Below, piece by piece: positions 49,200 to 56,676 of a stretch of 64,000 bases of DNA (positions are counted from its first letter, which is position 1; each line of letters begins with the position of its first letter). Source of the stretch: Sphingobium vermicomposti (GTDB lineage Bacteria > Pseudomonadota > Alphaproteobacteria > Sphingomonadales > Sphingomonadaceae). A program made the position numbers and the translations under genes. The notes under the pieces are model-generated. The model worked only from the letters and a program-made list of their open reading frames with translations, made no database searches and was not told the origin of the DNA. The DNA lies in assembly GCF_011762025.1 (NCBI RefSeq), contig NZ_JAASQR010000002.1:434001-498000 (forward strand), written 5' to 3'.

Positions 49200-49852
49200 G
49201 ACAACGCCTTTCCAGCAATACGGCGGAGGTCGGTCAGCACCTCGTCGTTATCAACCTGCCCTTCGGTTTCCTGGATGAACTCAACCTTGGCTATGAGATC
49301 CGCCACTGTGGTGACGGGGAAGTGCTCCACCGTGCGCATGGCGCGGCAGCTGATATCGGTTAGCCGGTCCTGCTCCCTGTCGAGAGCGTCCATGCTGTGG
49401 CGCTGGTGGATGCGCCGTTCTTGTGAGGCCCGCCACGCCAGCTTTTCCTCAAACTCCTCTAGCAGCGCTAGATACGACTTCGCTAAGCGGTGGCCTTCAT
49501 TGATCACTTCGCGGCAGTGGCGCGCTTCCACGAGATTGGATTGACAATCTGTCGACCACTGGACGAGCTTGCCGCCGCATTCATGCCGCGTCTCTGTGGT
49601 GAGGTGCGGGATTTTCGCCACTTCAGCCTTGCAGGCCTTCCAGGCGGGCGCATAGGCCCTGTCGTGCCACGCATTCTCCTGGTTTGCTGCCTTGTGGTAA
49701 TCGGAAATTGCATCCGTGATGGCGCGGCTTGGCGTCGCGTCCGGGCGAGCGACGCTTGTCATCGCCGTGGCGACGGCAGGGGCGGCGATTACGGCAGGTA
49801 CGATGGCGAGAGCGCGCATGACATTGCGGCGCGAAGTTGATACTTCGGACAT
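49196..49852 (-). CDS. Exported helical protein with Tat-like signal (218 aa)
   Basis: The N-terminus has STSRRNVMRALAIVPAVIAAP, a twin-arginine signal with an ATA-type cleavage site. The mature protein is helical and charged, with paired cysteines (KACKAEV, HECGGK, TDCQSN, RHCREV). The end ADLIAKVEFIQETEGQVDND resembles the neighbouring 111-aa protein in type, so the two may be diverged relatives. First gene of the minus-strand operon. Function unknown. Confidence 0.6.
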   Translation of the reverse strand: MSEVSTSRRNVMRALAIVPAVIAAPAVATAMTSVARPDATPSRAITDAISDYHKAANQENAWHDRAYAPAWKACKAEVAKIPHLTTETRHECGGKLVQWSTDCQSNLVEARHCREVINEGHRLAKSYLALLEEFEEKLAWRASQERRIHQRHSMDALDREQDRLTDISCRAMRTVEHFPVTTVADLIAKVEFIQETEGQVDNDEVLTDLRRIAGKALS

Positions 49853-49942
49853 AGCTTCAATCCCTCTTCAACAGGGGTTGCGGTTAGGGCTGTAGGAGAG
49901 TTAGCGCTTTCCTATGGCCCGCTTTTTAGATATCCAATAATT

Positions 49943-50137
49943 ATGAGTGATGCAATAGCGGATATCGGAAAAAAGAAGCGGCGCGGTCGCCCGGCGGTTG
50001 GCGCGACCGGTGTTATGGTCAAACTGGCTCCTCCGGATTTGGCCGCTCTCGACGGATGGGTAGCCAGACAACCTGATCACCCATCCCGACCGGAGGCGAT
50101 CCGCAGGCTCATCTCCAAGGGAATGCATCAAGAGTAG
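49943..50137 (+). CDS. Ribbon-helix-helix-type small protein
   Basis: A 64-residue protein with basic N-terminus (KKKRRGRPAVG) followed by a ribbon-helix-helix pattern: VMVKLAPPDLAALDGWVA and HPSRPEAIRRLISKG. RHH proteins of this size are DNA-binding repressors or antitoxins. It is divergent from the exported-protein operon, 90 bp away, and may control it. Confidence 0.7.
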   Translation: MSDAIADIGKKKRRGRPAVGATGVMVKLAPPDLAALDGWVARQPDHPSRPEAIRRLISKGMHQE

Positions 50138-50183
50138 CTGGTAGGGCGTTGTCTCGCATTGCGGCGCGCGTTATCTGTAATTC

Positions 50184-51119
50184 GTGGCTACGCCTTTAGA
50201 AAAATTCCGTAAGCGCTTCGGCCTTTCGCTCGGTGATCTTGCCGTTCGCATTAATGTGTCTGAGACTCAGCTGAAGAAATGGGAGCGTCGGTGGGAGGAT
50301 ATTCCGCCAGACATTCTGCGCGAGATCGCCGTAACCTACGGCGTCAGCGTTGCCTCGATTCTCGGGGAGGAATGCCCAGTAGAACGGTGGGGGAGTTACC
50401 CGTTCGCGATCAATGAACCCGAGGAACTGTACGGCACCTTGCGGCTCACCTTTACCGATGGCCATCAAGCTGAGTTTCCGATTAGCATAAAAGTGCGAGA
50501 GTCAGTCCTTAGCCAACTTGCCCGACGCAGTTTTCACGATTGTGAAAATAGGCCTGGCACAGAGCCTTGGCTCTACTTCTGGACTCTCGACGATCGGATC
50601 GCGTTCGCAAGGATGTCGTTGCTTAGTGAAATTGATTTGATCAGTGATGATGAGCGCGAAGCGCCCTATCACGCGCATCCCGAGGTCTACCGACATCTTC
50701 TCACATTCTCATATGATGATGATACTGACCGGGAGGAAGAAGGCTCCGTTAAAGGAAGGATGAGCGAAGCCTTAGCAGAGCATTACGAAGAACTAGGAGG
50801 GATGTCCGTTGCATCGCAACGCGCCACGCACGCCCAACTGGTGTTCAAAGATGGTAGAGATTTGTATGCTTCTTGCAAAACTCCCGAGGAAGTGGCTGGA
50901 TTTTTTATCCTTGACTTGACTGCTTCAGAAATTCCCACATCCTCATTTCTACAGATTGAGGATTCTTACGACTACCATGAAGCCTACTTCGTGAATCTCG
51001 ATGTGCTTCGTTTTATCAGCATCCCGTCTGAAGCGTATCATCGGTACTCGGCTCCTGAAGATGAGGGCGACGTTGCTGAAGCCGACGCAGGGCAAGCAAG
51101 CGTTGACAGGACTACATAG
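50184..51119 (+). CDS. Transcriptional regulator with N-terminal XRE HTH and unknown C-terminal domain
   Basis: A 311-residue protein starting with GTG. Residues 8-58 are an XRE-type HTH (FRKRFGLSLGDLAVRINVSE, TQLKKWERRW). The C-terminal ~240 residues are acidic, rich in Asp/Glu and aromatics, with no recognised domain (QATEFP-like EFPISIKVRE, YHAHPEVYRHLLTFSYDDD). The codon use looks more A/T-rich than the core genes, suggesting a foreign origin. It may be the repressor of the element. Confidence 0.7.
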   Translation: MATPLEKFRKRFGLSLGDLAVRINVSETQLKKWERRWEDIPPDILREIAVTYGVSVASILGEECPVERWGSYPFAINEPEELYGTLRLTFTDGHQAEFPISIKVRESVLSQLARRSFHDCENRPGTEPWLYFWTLDDRIAFARMSLLSEIDLISDDEREAPYHAHPEVYRHLLTFSYDDDTDREEEGSVKGRMSEALAEHYEELGGMSVASQRATHAQLVFKDGRDLYASCKTPEEVAGFFILDLTASEIPTSSFLQIEDSYDYHEAYFVNLDVLRFISIPSEAYHRYSAPEDEGDVAEADAGQASVDRTT

Positions 51120-51155
51120 CTTGTTTTCTCAGCATGAACCGATAGGGTTGATCTA

Positions 51156-51392
51156 ATGGATGCAGACCCTCAAGTTCATGATCTGATTGCCAACCCTTTC
51201 ATCCCGCTGTGCTGGCTGGCTGTGTTGTTCGCAGCTGTCGCATGGCTCCGCGTCTGGCGGCGCTTATCAGCGCTCAGCGATAGGGGATACCAGACAGCTA
51301 GTGTCTGGACGTTGGTGGAGCCTGCGGCGCTGTTCACCAGCGGGGCCATGTTTCTAGGACTCATCGCATGGGTGTGGCAAGGCGCGGCGTAA
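51156..51392 (+). CDS. Small two-helix membrane protein
   Basis: A 78-residue protein with two hydrophobic segments (FIPLCWLAVLFAAVAWLRVW and PAALFTSGAMFLGLIAWVW) separated by a short loop. Holin-like in shape, but no lysis gene is near, so I do not call it holin. It precedes the thermonuclease. Confidence 0.55.
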   Translation: MDADPQVHDLIANPFIPLCWLAVLFAAVAWLRVWRRLSALSDRGYQTASVWTLVEPAALFTSGAMFLGLIAWVWQGAA

Positions 51393-51452
51393 GGGTCAGG
51401 GGTGGACCACTCTTTCGTTGACCTCGGGCACTTTCTCCATAGTTTGCGCGGG

Positions 51453-51803
51453 ATGATCTCCGTTATCCTGTTTGCCGCTGCCGTTACCGTCGTAGATGGC
51501 GACACAATTCGCATCGATGGTGAGCGCATTCGGCTCTTGGGGATCGATGCGCCTGAGATGCACGGTTGCCGACAGGGCAGGGTGTGTGTCCCTGGCGATG
51601 GACAGGCAAGCAAGCGCAACCTTGAGGCTATGATGGGCGGGGAGATCAGCGTCCAGCGCGTGGGGCAGGATCGCTATGGTCGCACGCTTGCGCAGGTCTA
51701 TGTCGGAGGGCGTAACGTCGCTTGTGAGCAGTTGCGGCGCGGGCAGGCGGTCTACGTGGCGAAGTGGGACACTGGTGGCAGGCTGGCGAGGGAGTGCCCC
51801 TGA
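51453..51803 (+). CDS. Thermonuclease (staphylococcal nuclease fold)
   Basis: A ~116-residue SNase. Active-site residues by homology: D15 and D17 in VDGDTIRID, R27 and D32 in IRLLGIDAPE, E35, and the late Arg in DRYGRTLAQVYVGG. The N-terminus MISVILFAAAV may serve for export. The frame opens with GTG at 51402, but the ATG at 51453 is preferred. It is followed by a coupled membrane protein (TGATG). Confidence 0.85.
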   Translation: MISVILFAAAVTVVDGDTIRIDGERIRLLGIDAPEMHGCRQGRVCVPGDGQASKRNLEAMMGGEISVQRVGQDRYGRTLAQVYVGGRNVACEQLRRGQAVYVAKWDTGGRLARECP

Positions 51804-51970
51804 TGCGCCCGTCTTACATACTGATACCGTCAGTAGCCGCTGTTGTTGCCATTTCAGTTGGGGATAAGGGCTACGGCTGGCCGTTCGTGGGGGCGCACTT
51901 CCTGCTCGCAGTCGCGATTATTTTCGGCTTTGCAAAACTTGGGAACGAAATATTTGGAAGGCGGCGGTGA
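51803..51970 (+). CDS. Small membrane protein (55 aa)
   Basis: Starts MRPSYILIPSVAAVVAISVG with an overlap (TGATG) to the thermonuclease stop. Two hydrophobic stretches and a basic end (NEIFGRRR). Function unknown. Another short frame (51978-52049) starts soon after but is not convincing. Confidence 0.5.
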   Translation: MRPSYILIPSVAAVVAISVGDKGYGWPFVGAHFLLAVAIIFGFAKLGNEIFGRRR

Positions 51971-52023
51971 CGATCCGATGCGAATGATCGAAGGGGAATT
52001 TCGAGTGGACAAGGGGGTCAACG

Positions 52024-52296
52024 ATGACGCTACATACCTTAGGCCCTGAGAGCACCGCCCAAGATGAGCGGGTTATCGGCAAAGCCTACCACGTTCACCT
52101 GCTTCCCCTCATGGCTGCTATCCCCTTAGCGATTGCGTACTTTTTCGACTTGAAATGGGTGGTGGCTGTGAGCGCGGCACTGATTATTGCCCAAGGGCAC
52201 GAAGCAGGAGGACGTCTTCACGAGATGTGCATCCGGCTAAGGCGCACGAACATTCTGCTTCGCCAGCATCACCCCAGCGGTGACGGTGTATTGTAG
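52024..52296 (+). CDS. Small membrane protein (90 aa)
   Basis: A 90-residue protein with two adjacent hydrophobic helices (HLLPLMAAIPLAIAYFFDLK, WVVAVSAALIIAQG) and a basic C-terminal tail with CIRLRRTNILLRQHH. Not recognised. A 98-bp gap without other features separates it from the Panacea gene. Confidence 0.5.
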   Translation: MTLHTLGPESTAQDERVIGKAYHVHLLPLMAAIPLAIAYFFDLKWVVAVSAALIIAQGHEAGGRLHEMCIRLRRTNILLRQHHPSGDGVL

Positions 52297-52394
52297 GGGG
52301 ATGGGGTAGGGTCCAGGTGTGATCGAATGGAGCTATCAGGCTGCTGGATCACTTCCTTAGTGACTTTTCAACTCTGAGGTGACATAGGGAGCGC

Positions 52395-52940
52395 ATGATG
52401 GCTCATGCTCTACGTTTCCAATTCAACGAGAGTAAGGGAGTTGAGGCTCTAGCCTATATCGCGCAAAAGTGGTCCGGCATCACTGCGTTTTATGCCTCCA
52501 AGGTGCTTTTCTTCGCTGAAAAGAAGCATTTGAACCGTTACAGCCGTCCGATAGTCGGCGACACATTTATCGCTATGCCGAACGGGCCAGTCCCTTCTAC
52601 CCTCTACGACTTCATCAAGGGCAAGCTGGATCACGCTGGCGATCCGGACGCGATTATGCGCGCTCTCCTCATTCAACGCGACCCGTATCCCCGGATTGAC
52701 GCCCACCGGCCTGCTGACCAAGAGATATTGTCGCCTAGCGACATAGAATGCCTAGAAGAGGCTATCAGCTTCTGCCGGGGCAAATCCTTTTCCTCTTTGT
52801 CTGGCATCACGCATCAGGAAAAGGCGTGGATGGATGCGCCGCAGAACGGCCCTATGGATTACGCTGATCTGATCGATGGCGATGATCGGGAAGAAATTCT
52901 TGCAGAAGCTGCTGAGTTCGCTGCATACGGCGTTTTGTGA
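52395..52940 (+). CDS. Panacea-domain antitoxin
   Basis: A 181-residue protein of the Panacea (SocA/DUF4065) family, antitoxins known to pair with many different toxins. Characteristic text: KGVEALAYIAQKWSGITAFY, SKVLFFAEKKHLNRYSRPIVG, DTFIAMPNGPVPSTLYDFIK and a C-terminal LSGITHQEKAW. It is upstream of, and overlaps by GTGA, a small gene whose product looks like a toxin. Codon use is more A/T-rich than in the core chromosome. Confidence 0.85.
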   Translation: MMAHALRFQFNESKGVEALAYIAQKWSGITAFYASKVLFFAEKKHLNRYSRPIVGDTFIAMPNGPVPSTLYDFIKGKLDHAGDPDAIMRALLIQRDPYPRIDAHRPADQEILSPSDIECLEEAISFCRGKSFSSLSGITHQEKAWMDAPQNGPMDYADLIDGDDREEILAEAAEFAAYGVL

Positions 52941-53299
52941 GTGTTGGGCATATCTACGTAATAGAAACTGTTCTGGCTAATCCCAGGAAGGAAAAGATTA
53001 CGCTTTGCGTCTGTGCAGCGGACAATCTTTTCTTTTGGTTTAATACCAAGCCAGCAAGGCATGGACAGGGACAACTACCCCTGTCGGAGGATGATCATCA
53101 TTACCTCACGCATGATTGCTTTTTAGATTGCTCTCGCGCGACAACGTTTCCAGCGTTTGAGCTTGAGGATGCAAAGCATATAGGTCCAATTTCGCGAGAC
53201 CTCGCGTGGAAGATCATAGCTTTTTTGGAAGCTTCGCCCCCTACCACCCTCCCACCGAAACAGCTCAACTTGTTCATCGCAAACCTGCGAACGATCTGA
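52937..53299 (+). CDS. Putative PemK/MazF-like toxin paired with Panacea
   Basis: A 120-residue protein starting with GTG inside the antitoxin stop (GTGA). The text ITLCVCAADNLFFWFNTKPA, HYLTHDCFLDCSRATTF and ISRDLAWKIIAFLEA resembles a group of PemK-like SH3-barrel proteins seen next to Panacea antitoxins. The target is unknown; RNA cleavage or translation inhibition is typical of the fold. Three terminator-like hairpins follow. Confidence 0.6.
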   Translation: MSVGHIYVIETVLANPRKEKITLCVCAADNLFFWFNTKPARHGQGQLPLSEDDHHYLTHDCFLDCSRATTFPAFELEDAKHIGPISRDLAWKIIAFLEASPPTTLPPKQLNLFIANLRTI

Positions 53300-53326
53300 G
53301 CATTCTTCCTTGCTCGTCCAACCGGC

Positions 53327-53355
53327 CCCGCCCTAACCCGGCGCGGTTTTCTTTT
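53327..53355 (+). terminator. Weak terminator after the toxin gene
   Basis: CC-CGCC pairs with GGCG-c-GG around a 7-base loop, then TTTTCTTTT. It lies 28 bases after the toxin stop. Confidence 0.5.
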
Positions 53356-53363
53356 GCCCAACA

Positions 53364-53386
53364 GCCTCGCTTCGGCGGGGCTTTTT
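53364..53386 (+). terminator. Intrinsic terminator with TTCG loop
   Basis: A 7-bp stem (GCCTCGC / GCGGGGC, one T-G) with a TTCG loop and five T residues immediately after it. A strong terminator for the toxin-antitoxin unit. Confidence 0.8.
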
Positions 53387-53472
53387 GCGTCATGTCCGGT
53401 TTAACCAAGGCGAATCATTTCGTTAGCGGCATGTAACCCGCGCAGGCTTCACCTGTAGTGCGACCCTAACTG

Positions 53473-53507
53473 GCCCTGCCTCTCTTTCAGCGAGGCGGGG
53501 CTTTTCT
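53473..53507 (+). terminator. Second intrinsic terminator
   Basis: A 10-bp stem (GCCCTGCCTC / GAGGCGGGGC, one T-G) with a 9-base loop, then CTTTTCTTC. It stands 10 bases before the end of the convergent HTH gene. Confidence 0.65.
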
Positions 53508-53517
53508 TCGCTCCGCA

Positions 53518-53817
53518 TTATTCCACGACGAGATGAGGCGACGGCATAGATGCGATGAGGTCGCCAGCGCTGACGCCCCAGGCGATCGCCAGAGCATCCA
53601 GTTCGGCGCGGGAAAGATAATCACCCCGGCTGATCGCTTCCAAACGGCGCTCAGACATGCCGGTCATCTTCGCCAGTCTGGATGTGGCGACACATTTCTG
53701 CATCTGCCATGCGCTGAACCAACGTGTTCCCGTCTTAACCATGTGCGCAACCGGATGATCTGGTGCCCAGCGATCCAGTTGTTGCGGGACGGGTCGTTCT
53801 CCCTTCCGTCGGCTCAC
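53518..53817 (-). CDS. HTH regulator in a LexA-box operon
   Basis: A 99-residue protein from the GTG at 53817, which overlaps the upstream gene stop (GTGA). The C-terminal part is a helix-turn-helix (CVATSRLAKMTGMSERRLEA, ISRGDYLSRAELDALAIAWG), and the N-terminal part is basic (SRRKGERPVPQQLDRW). A larger frame to 53925 is not used because the GTGA overlap and shared operon favour this start. Likely a phage-type regulator. Confidence 0.6.
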   Translation of the reverse strand: MSRRKGERPVPQQLDRWAPDHPVAHMVKTGTRWFSAWQMQKCVATSRLAKMTGMSERRLEAISRGDYLSRAELDALAIAWGVSAGDLIASMPSPHLVVE

Positions 53818-53999
53818 AGCAGGGCTCCTTGCTCGACCGGCTGAAAGTAGCGAGCCGCGCTGACCGCGTTTCGATAATGGACCGTCTGAAGTCGTTCCGC
53901 CTCGTCGAATGGAACAGGTGTCCACTCCTCAGACGGATAGACGGTTTCATAGATCACGCGCGCAGCCGCGCGCAGTGGTGCCTGATGGTGCTCAGCCAC
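53814..53999 (-). CDS. Small protein under a LexA-type box (61 aa)
   Basis: A 61-residue protein from a GTG at 53999 with a strong GGAGGA ribosome site 4 bases upstream. It has AEHHQAPLRAAARVIYETVY and PVPFDEAERLQTVHYRNAVS. The stop overlaps the HTH gene start. A LexA-type box lies 35 bases upstream. Function unknown. The longer frame from 54071 has no ribosome site. Confidence 0.6.
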   Translation of the reverse strand: MAEHHQAPLRAAARVIYETVYPSEEWTPVPFDEAERLQTVHYRNAVSAARYFQPVEQGALL

Positions 54000-54034
54000 G
54001 GGTTCCTCCAGCGATTCGTTGTTCCTGCATTGTG

Positions 54035-54049
54035 GAACATAAAGAGAAC
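54035..54049. promoter_or_regulatory. LexA (SOS) box, GAAC-N7-GAAC
   Basis: GAACATAAAGAGAAC matches the alphaproteobacterial LexA site GTTC-N7-GTTC read on the other strand, with both four-base halves perfect and the spacing exact. It lies 35 bases before the minus-strand small gene and 123 bases before the rightward virion-like operon. It could make either or both damage-inducible. Confidence 0.7.
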
Positions 54050-54172
54050 ACTTGGCAATATTCCGATGCAAGGGTTCGCGCGGACGTCGCGACCCGCACA
54101 GCGCGAATCGCCGAAATTGCTTGGTTATGTATCACCAAAGTGGTACTATGATACCCGTCAAGGAGAATGTTA

Positions 54173-54322
54173 ATGCGGGCGCATACACACAACGCTGCGG
54201 TTCGGTTCAGGGTGAACGAGGCCCTGTTGGCCGCAGCCACACATAAAGCGCAGCGTGAGGGGATGAGCCTTTCAGAATTGTTGCGCCATGCGGTCCGTAA
54301 TGCCGTGCGGGACGCGGTATGA
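54173..54322 (+). CDS. Short ribbon-helix-helix-like protein (49 aa)
   Basis: A 49-residue frame (too short for standard cut-offs) with AGGAG eight bases upstream. The text VRFRVNEALLAAATHKAQRE followed by MSLSELLRHAVRNAV is a ribbon-helix-helix pattern. The stop overlaps the next gene (ATGA). An inverted ACCA-aag-TGGT (54134-54144) within GTATC...GATAC (54129-54154) lies just upstream and may be its operator. It is the first gene of the rightward operon. Confidence 0.65.
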   Translation: MRAHTHNAAVRFRVNEALLAAATHKAQREGMSLSELLRHAVRNAVRDAV

Positions 54323-54768
54323 TCGCGCAACGCGAGATGGGCAATCCTGCAGAACACCTGCGTTCGGCAGCGATGGGCGATCTTCCCGCGCAGCGGGCGT
54401 TTGTCCAAATCGGGCTGCAGATGATTGGCAGCGGCGGCGTTGATCCCATCTGGGGTTATAATGGCGTCCTGATTTGGGCGCGGATTGCGGCAGCGCATGG
54501 TTACCCAGAGGACCGGCAGGTGCTCGCCGGGTGCCTTTGTGGTTTGGCGCGCACGATCTCCGAGAATGGGAGCGAGGAGGCGGCGACTGAAGTCATGGTC
54601 GAGGCTGTCGCTATTGCCGACGAACTTGCGGATGAAGGCTGTGAGCTGTCGGCCAAGGTTCTCAATCAGTTGGTCGAGATACTGCCTCCGCGCGTTGCGA
54701 GCGAGGCAAAAGCATTCAGGGACAGCCGCCCGCGCGTTCGGGATGAGCAGAATGAGGAAAGGCAATAA
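54319..54768 (+). CDS. Helical element protein (149 aa)
   Basis: A 149-residue Ala/Glu-rich all-helical protein: HLRSAAMGDLPAQRAFVQIG, YPEDRQVLAGCLCGLARTIS, EEAATEVMVEAVAIADELAD. Not recognised; Sel1-like helices are possible. It starts in the RHH stop and is followed by the S74-type gene after 1 bp. Confidence 0.6.
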   Translation: MIAQREMGNPAEHLRSAAMGDLPAQRAFVQIGLQMIGSGGVDPIWGYNGVLIWARIAAAHGYPEDRQVLAGCLCGLARTISENGSEEAATEVMVEAVAIADELADEGCELSAKVLNQLVEILPPRVASEAKAFRDSRPRVRDEQNEERQ

Positions 54769-54769
54769 G

Positions 54770-55672
54770 ATGGGCTTGAGCGGCGGTTCTACCAACAAAT
54801 CCTATTCGGGGTCAGCCCAACCTTGGGCAAAGAAAATCGCGGAGCCCGCTGCGCAGAATGTCATGGGTGTGTTCAACCAGAACCAGCCCGGCCTCGCCAA
54901 ACTGACCGACACGGTTCAGGGCACTGTACCCGGCCTCTCGTCCAACTTCTCGGGGTGGAGCCCCACGGTGGGGCAGAGCCAGGACTATTATGGCGATGTG
55001 CTGGATGGGAAGTTCCTAGATCCATCCAGTAATCCCGGCCTCAAGAGCGTCCTTGATCGCAATATGCGTGATGTGACCGATCAGGTTAATTCGCAGTTCT
55101 CTATGGCTGGACGCTACGGCTCGAACGCGCATGTCGGGACCCAAACGCGTGAATTGGCCGATAGCAATGGCGCGATCATGGCAGACGCCTACAATCGCGA
55201 ACGCGGTTATCAGGGGCAGGCGGCGGGCGCGGTAAACGATGCCAGCAATCAATCGCTGGCGGCGCTGCTTCAGGCGGCAGGCGTGGGCGCGGAACTGCCT
55301 TATACCGGCACGAATAACCTGTCGTCGGCATTGTCGGCGCTGTTTAGCGGTGGCACGCAGAAGTCAACGCAGAGCGGCGGTATTGGCGGGGTCCTCCAGG
55401 GGATCGGCAGCATTGGATCGAGCGCAGCGGCGCTTGCTCCTGTCATGTCGGATCACCGCCTGAAGTCGAATATCGAAAAGGTGGGAGCGTTCCCTGACGG
55501 TCTCGGCGTTTATGATTACGACTATATCGATGCACCGAGCGCGGACGTCGCAGCGTTAATGCCGGAGGGTCGCCAGCGCGGCGTAATGGCATCGGAAGTT
55601 GCTAAACTTCGGCCATGGGCGCTTGGGCCTGATATTGGCGGCTTCCAGACCGTGAATTACGGTGCGCTCTGA
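54770..55672 (+). CDS. Phage tail-fibre-like protein with C-terminal S74-type chaperone
   Basis: A 300-residue virion-like protein. The N-terminal part is repetitive and polar (MGLSGGSTNKSYSGSAQPW) and the middle has RNMRDVTDQVNSQFSMAGRY. The C-terminus is the intramolecular chaperone: SDHRLKSNIEKVG with Ser/Lys, GLGVYDYDYI, and QRGVMASEVAKLRPWAL. Such domains trimerise tail fibres and cut themselves off. The ATG at 54770 is chosen; the frame from 54485 overlaps the previous gene. Confidence 0.8.
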   Translation: MGLSGGSTNKSYSGSAQPWAKKIAEPAAQNVMGVFNQNQPGLAKLTDTVQGTVPGLSSNFSGWSPTVGQSQDYYGDVLDGKFLDPSSNPGLKSVLDRNMRDVTDQVNSQFSMAGRYGSNAHVGTQTRELADSNGAIMADAYNRERGYQGQAAGAVNDASNQSLAALLQAAGVGAELPYTGTNNLSSALSALFSGGTQKSTQSGGIGGVLQGIGSIGSSAAALAPVMSDHRLKSNIEKVGAFPDGLGVYDYDYIDAPSADVAALMPEGRQRGVMASEVAKLRPWALGPDIGGFQTVNYGAL

Positions 55673-56676
55673 TGGCATTTGGGATGGGAAACAGAGAGGG
55701 ACAACCGCTAATGCCTACCACGCTGGCGCGCTTGATGCAGAACAACCCGGCGCTGCAATCGCCTCAACAATCTCTCCAGCAGCCGATGCAGGAACCACAG
55801 CGGCAAATGTCCTTGGCCGACTATCTGCAGGCACCGCTCACGAATGAGCCACTGAAAAACGCGATAATGCCTGGCGATCAGCCCGGCATTCCCGAACTGC
55901 CCACCATGCCCGGCGTCAAGAAGCCCGGTGCGTTTTCAAAGGATGGGGTGGGGTGGAAGGTTATGGGCATCGTTGGAGACGCCTTGCAGTCGATGGGAGG
56001 GGGGCGACCTACCTACATGCCGTATGTCCAGGGGATTGAGGAGCAGGTTCGGCAGGACAAGGCCCGGCTAACGGAGATGCAGGAGCGTGCGCGGGTTGAC
56101 GCCAGTAAGCCGGACTATTTCACGGTGGGGCGCAATCGTGTGCGCTTCGACCCGACCACGCAGCAGTCGCAGACCGTCTATGAAGCGCCTGCCGACTTCG
56201 AGGAATACGCCGGGGTGTTGGGCCTCCAGCCTGGAACTGACGAGTATAACGAGGCGGTCCAGGATTATGTGCTGCGCTCCAACGGGCCGACCGCACAGGA
56301 TGGCCGTGAGGGCCTTGAGGGCGTGCGGCAGGATAACCGCGTATCTCTTGAGGCGGTGAGGCAGGGCAACCGCATGACACTGCGCGGGATGCCGACCTAC
56401 GCTAATCTGCATCCACGTCCAACCGCCGGGCGTTCTGGCGGCGGTAACGGCGGAGGCTCTCCACGCACGACCGGAAATGTCTACGCGCCTATCCTTGCCA
56501 AAATCGCGGCAGGAAAGGGTCTGACACCGGGCGAGCAGCAGGTGATCGGCATGTACGGGCGGGGCGGTCGCGGTGGAAAGCCTGCCGCGCCATCCACCAG
56601 CACCGGACCCGTCGCCACTGACGGCAAGGGCAATAAGGTTCAGTGGAACGGTAAAGCCTGGGTATCGGTGCGCTGA
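55672..56676 (+). CDS. Phage virion-associated protein (334 aa)
   Basis: A 334-residue polar protein. The N-terminal quarter is Gln/Pro-rich (QNNPALQSPQQSLQQPMQEP). A helical region (IEEQVRQDKARLTEMQERAR) follows, then LGLQPGTDEYNEAVQDYVLR. The Gly-rich stretch GRSGGGNGGGSPRT precedes a small domain ending KGNKVQWNGKAWVSV. It overlaps both neighbours by one or a few bases. The context suggests a virion or ejection protein; homology is not proven. Confidence 0.65.
   Translation: MAFGMGNREGQPLMPTTLARLMQNNPALQSPQQSLQQPMQEPQRQMSLADYLQAPLTNEPLKNAIMPGDQPGIPELPTMPGVKKPGAFSKDGVGWKVMGIVGDALQSMGGGRPTYMPYVQGIEEQVRQDKARLTEMQERARVDASKPDYFTVGRNRVRFDPTTQQSQTVYEAPADFEEYAGVLGLQPGTDEYNEAVQDYVLRSNGPTAQDGREGLEGVRQDNRVSLEAVRQGNRMTLRGMPTYANLHPRPTAGRSGGGNGGGSPRTTGNVYAPILAKIAAGKGLTPGEQQVIGMYGRGGRGGKPAAPSTSTGPVATDGKGNKVQWNGKAWVSVR

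Noticed and set aside
51156-51392. Holin for phage lysis
   Set aside because: Only two hydrophobic helices support it and no endolysin is nearby.
51978-52049. A 23-codon frame between two small membrane proteins
   Set aside because: No ribosome site of note and it overlaps the next gene; not supported.
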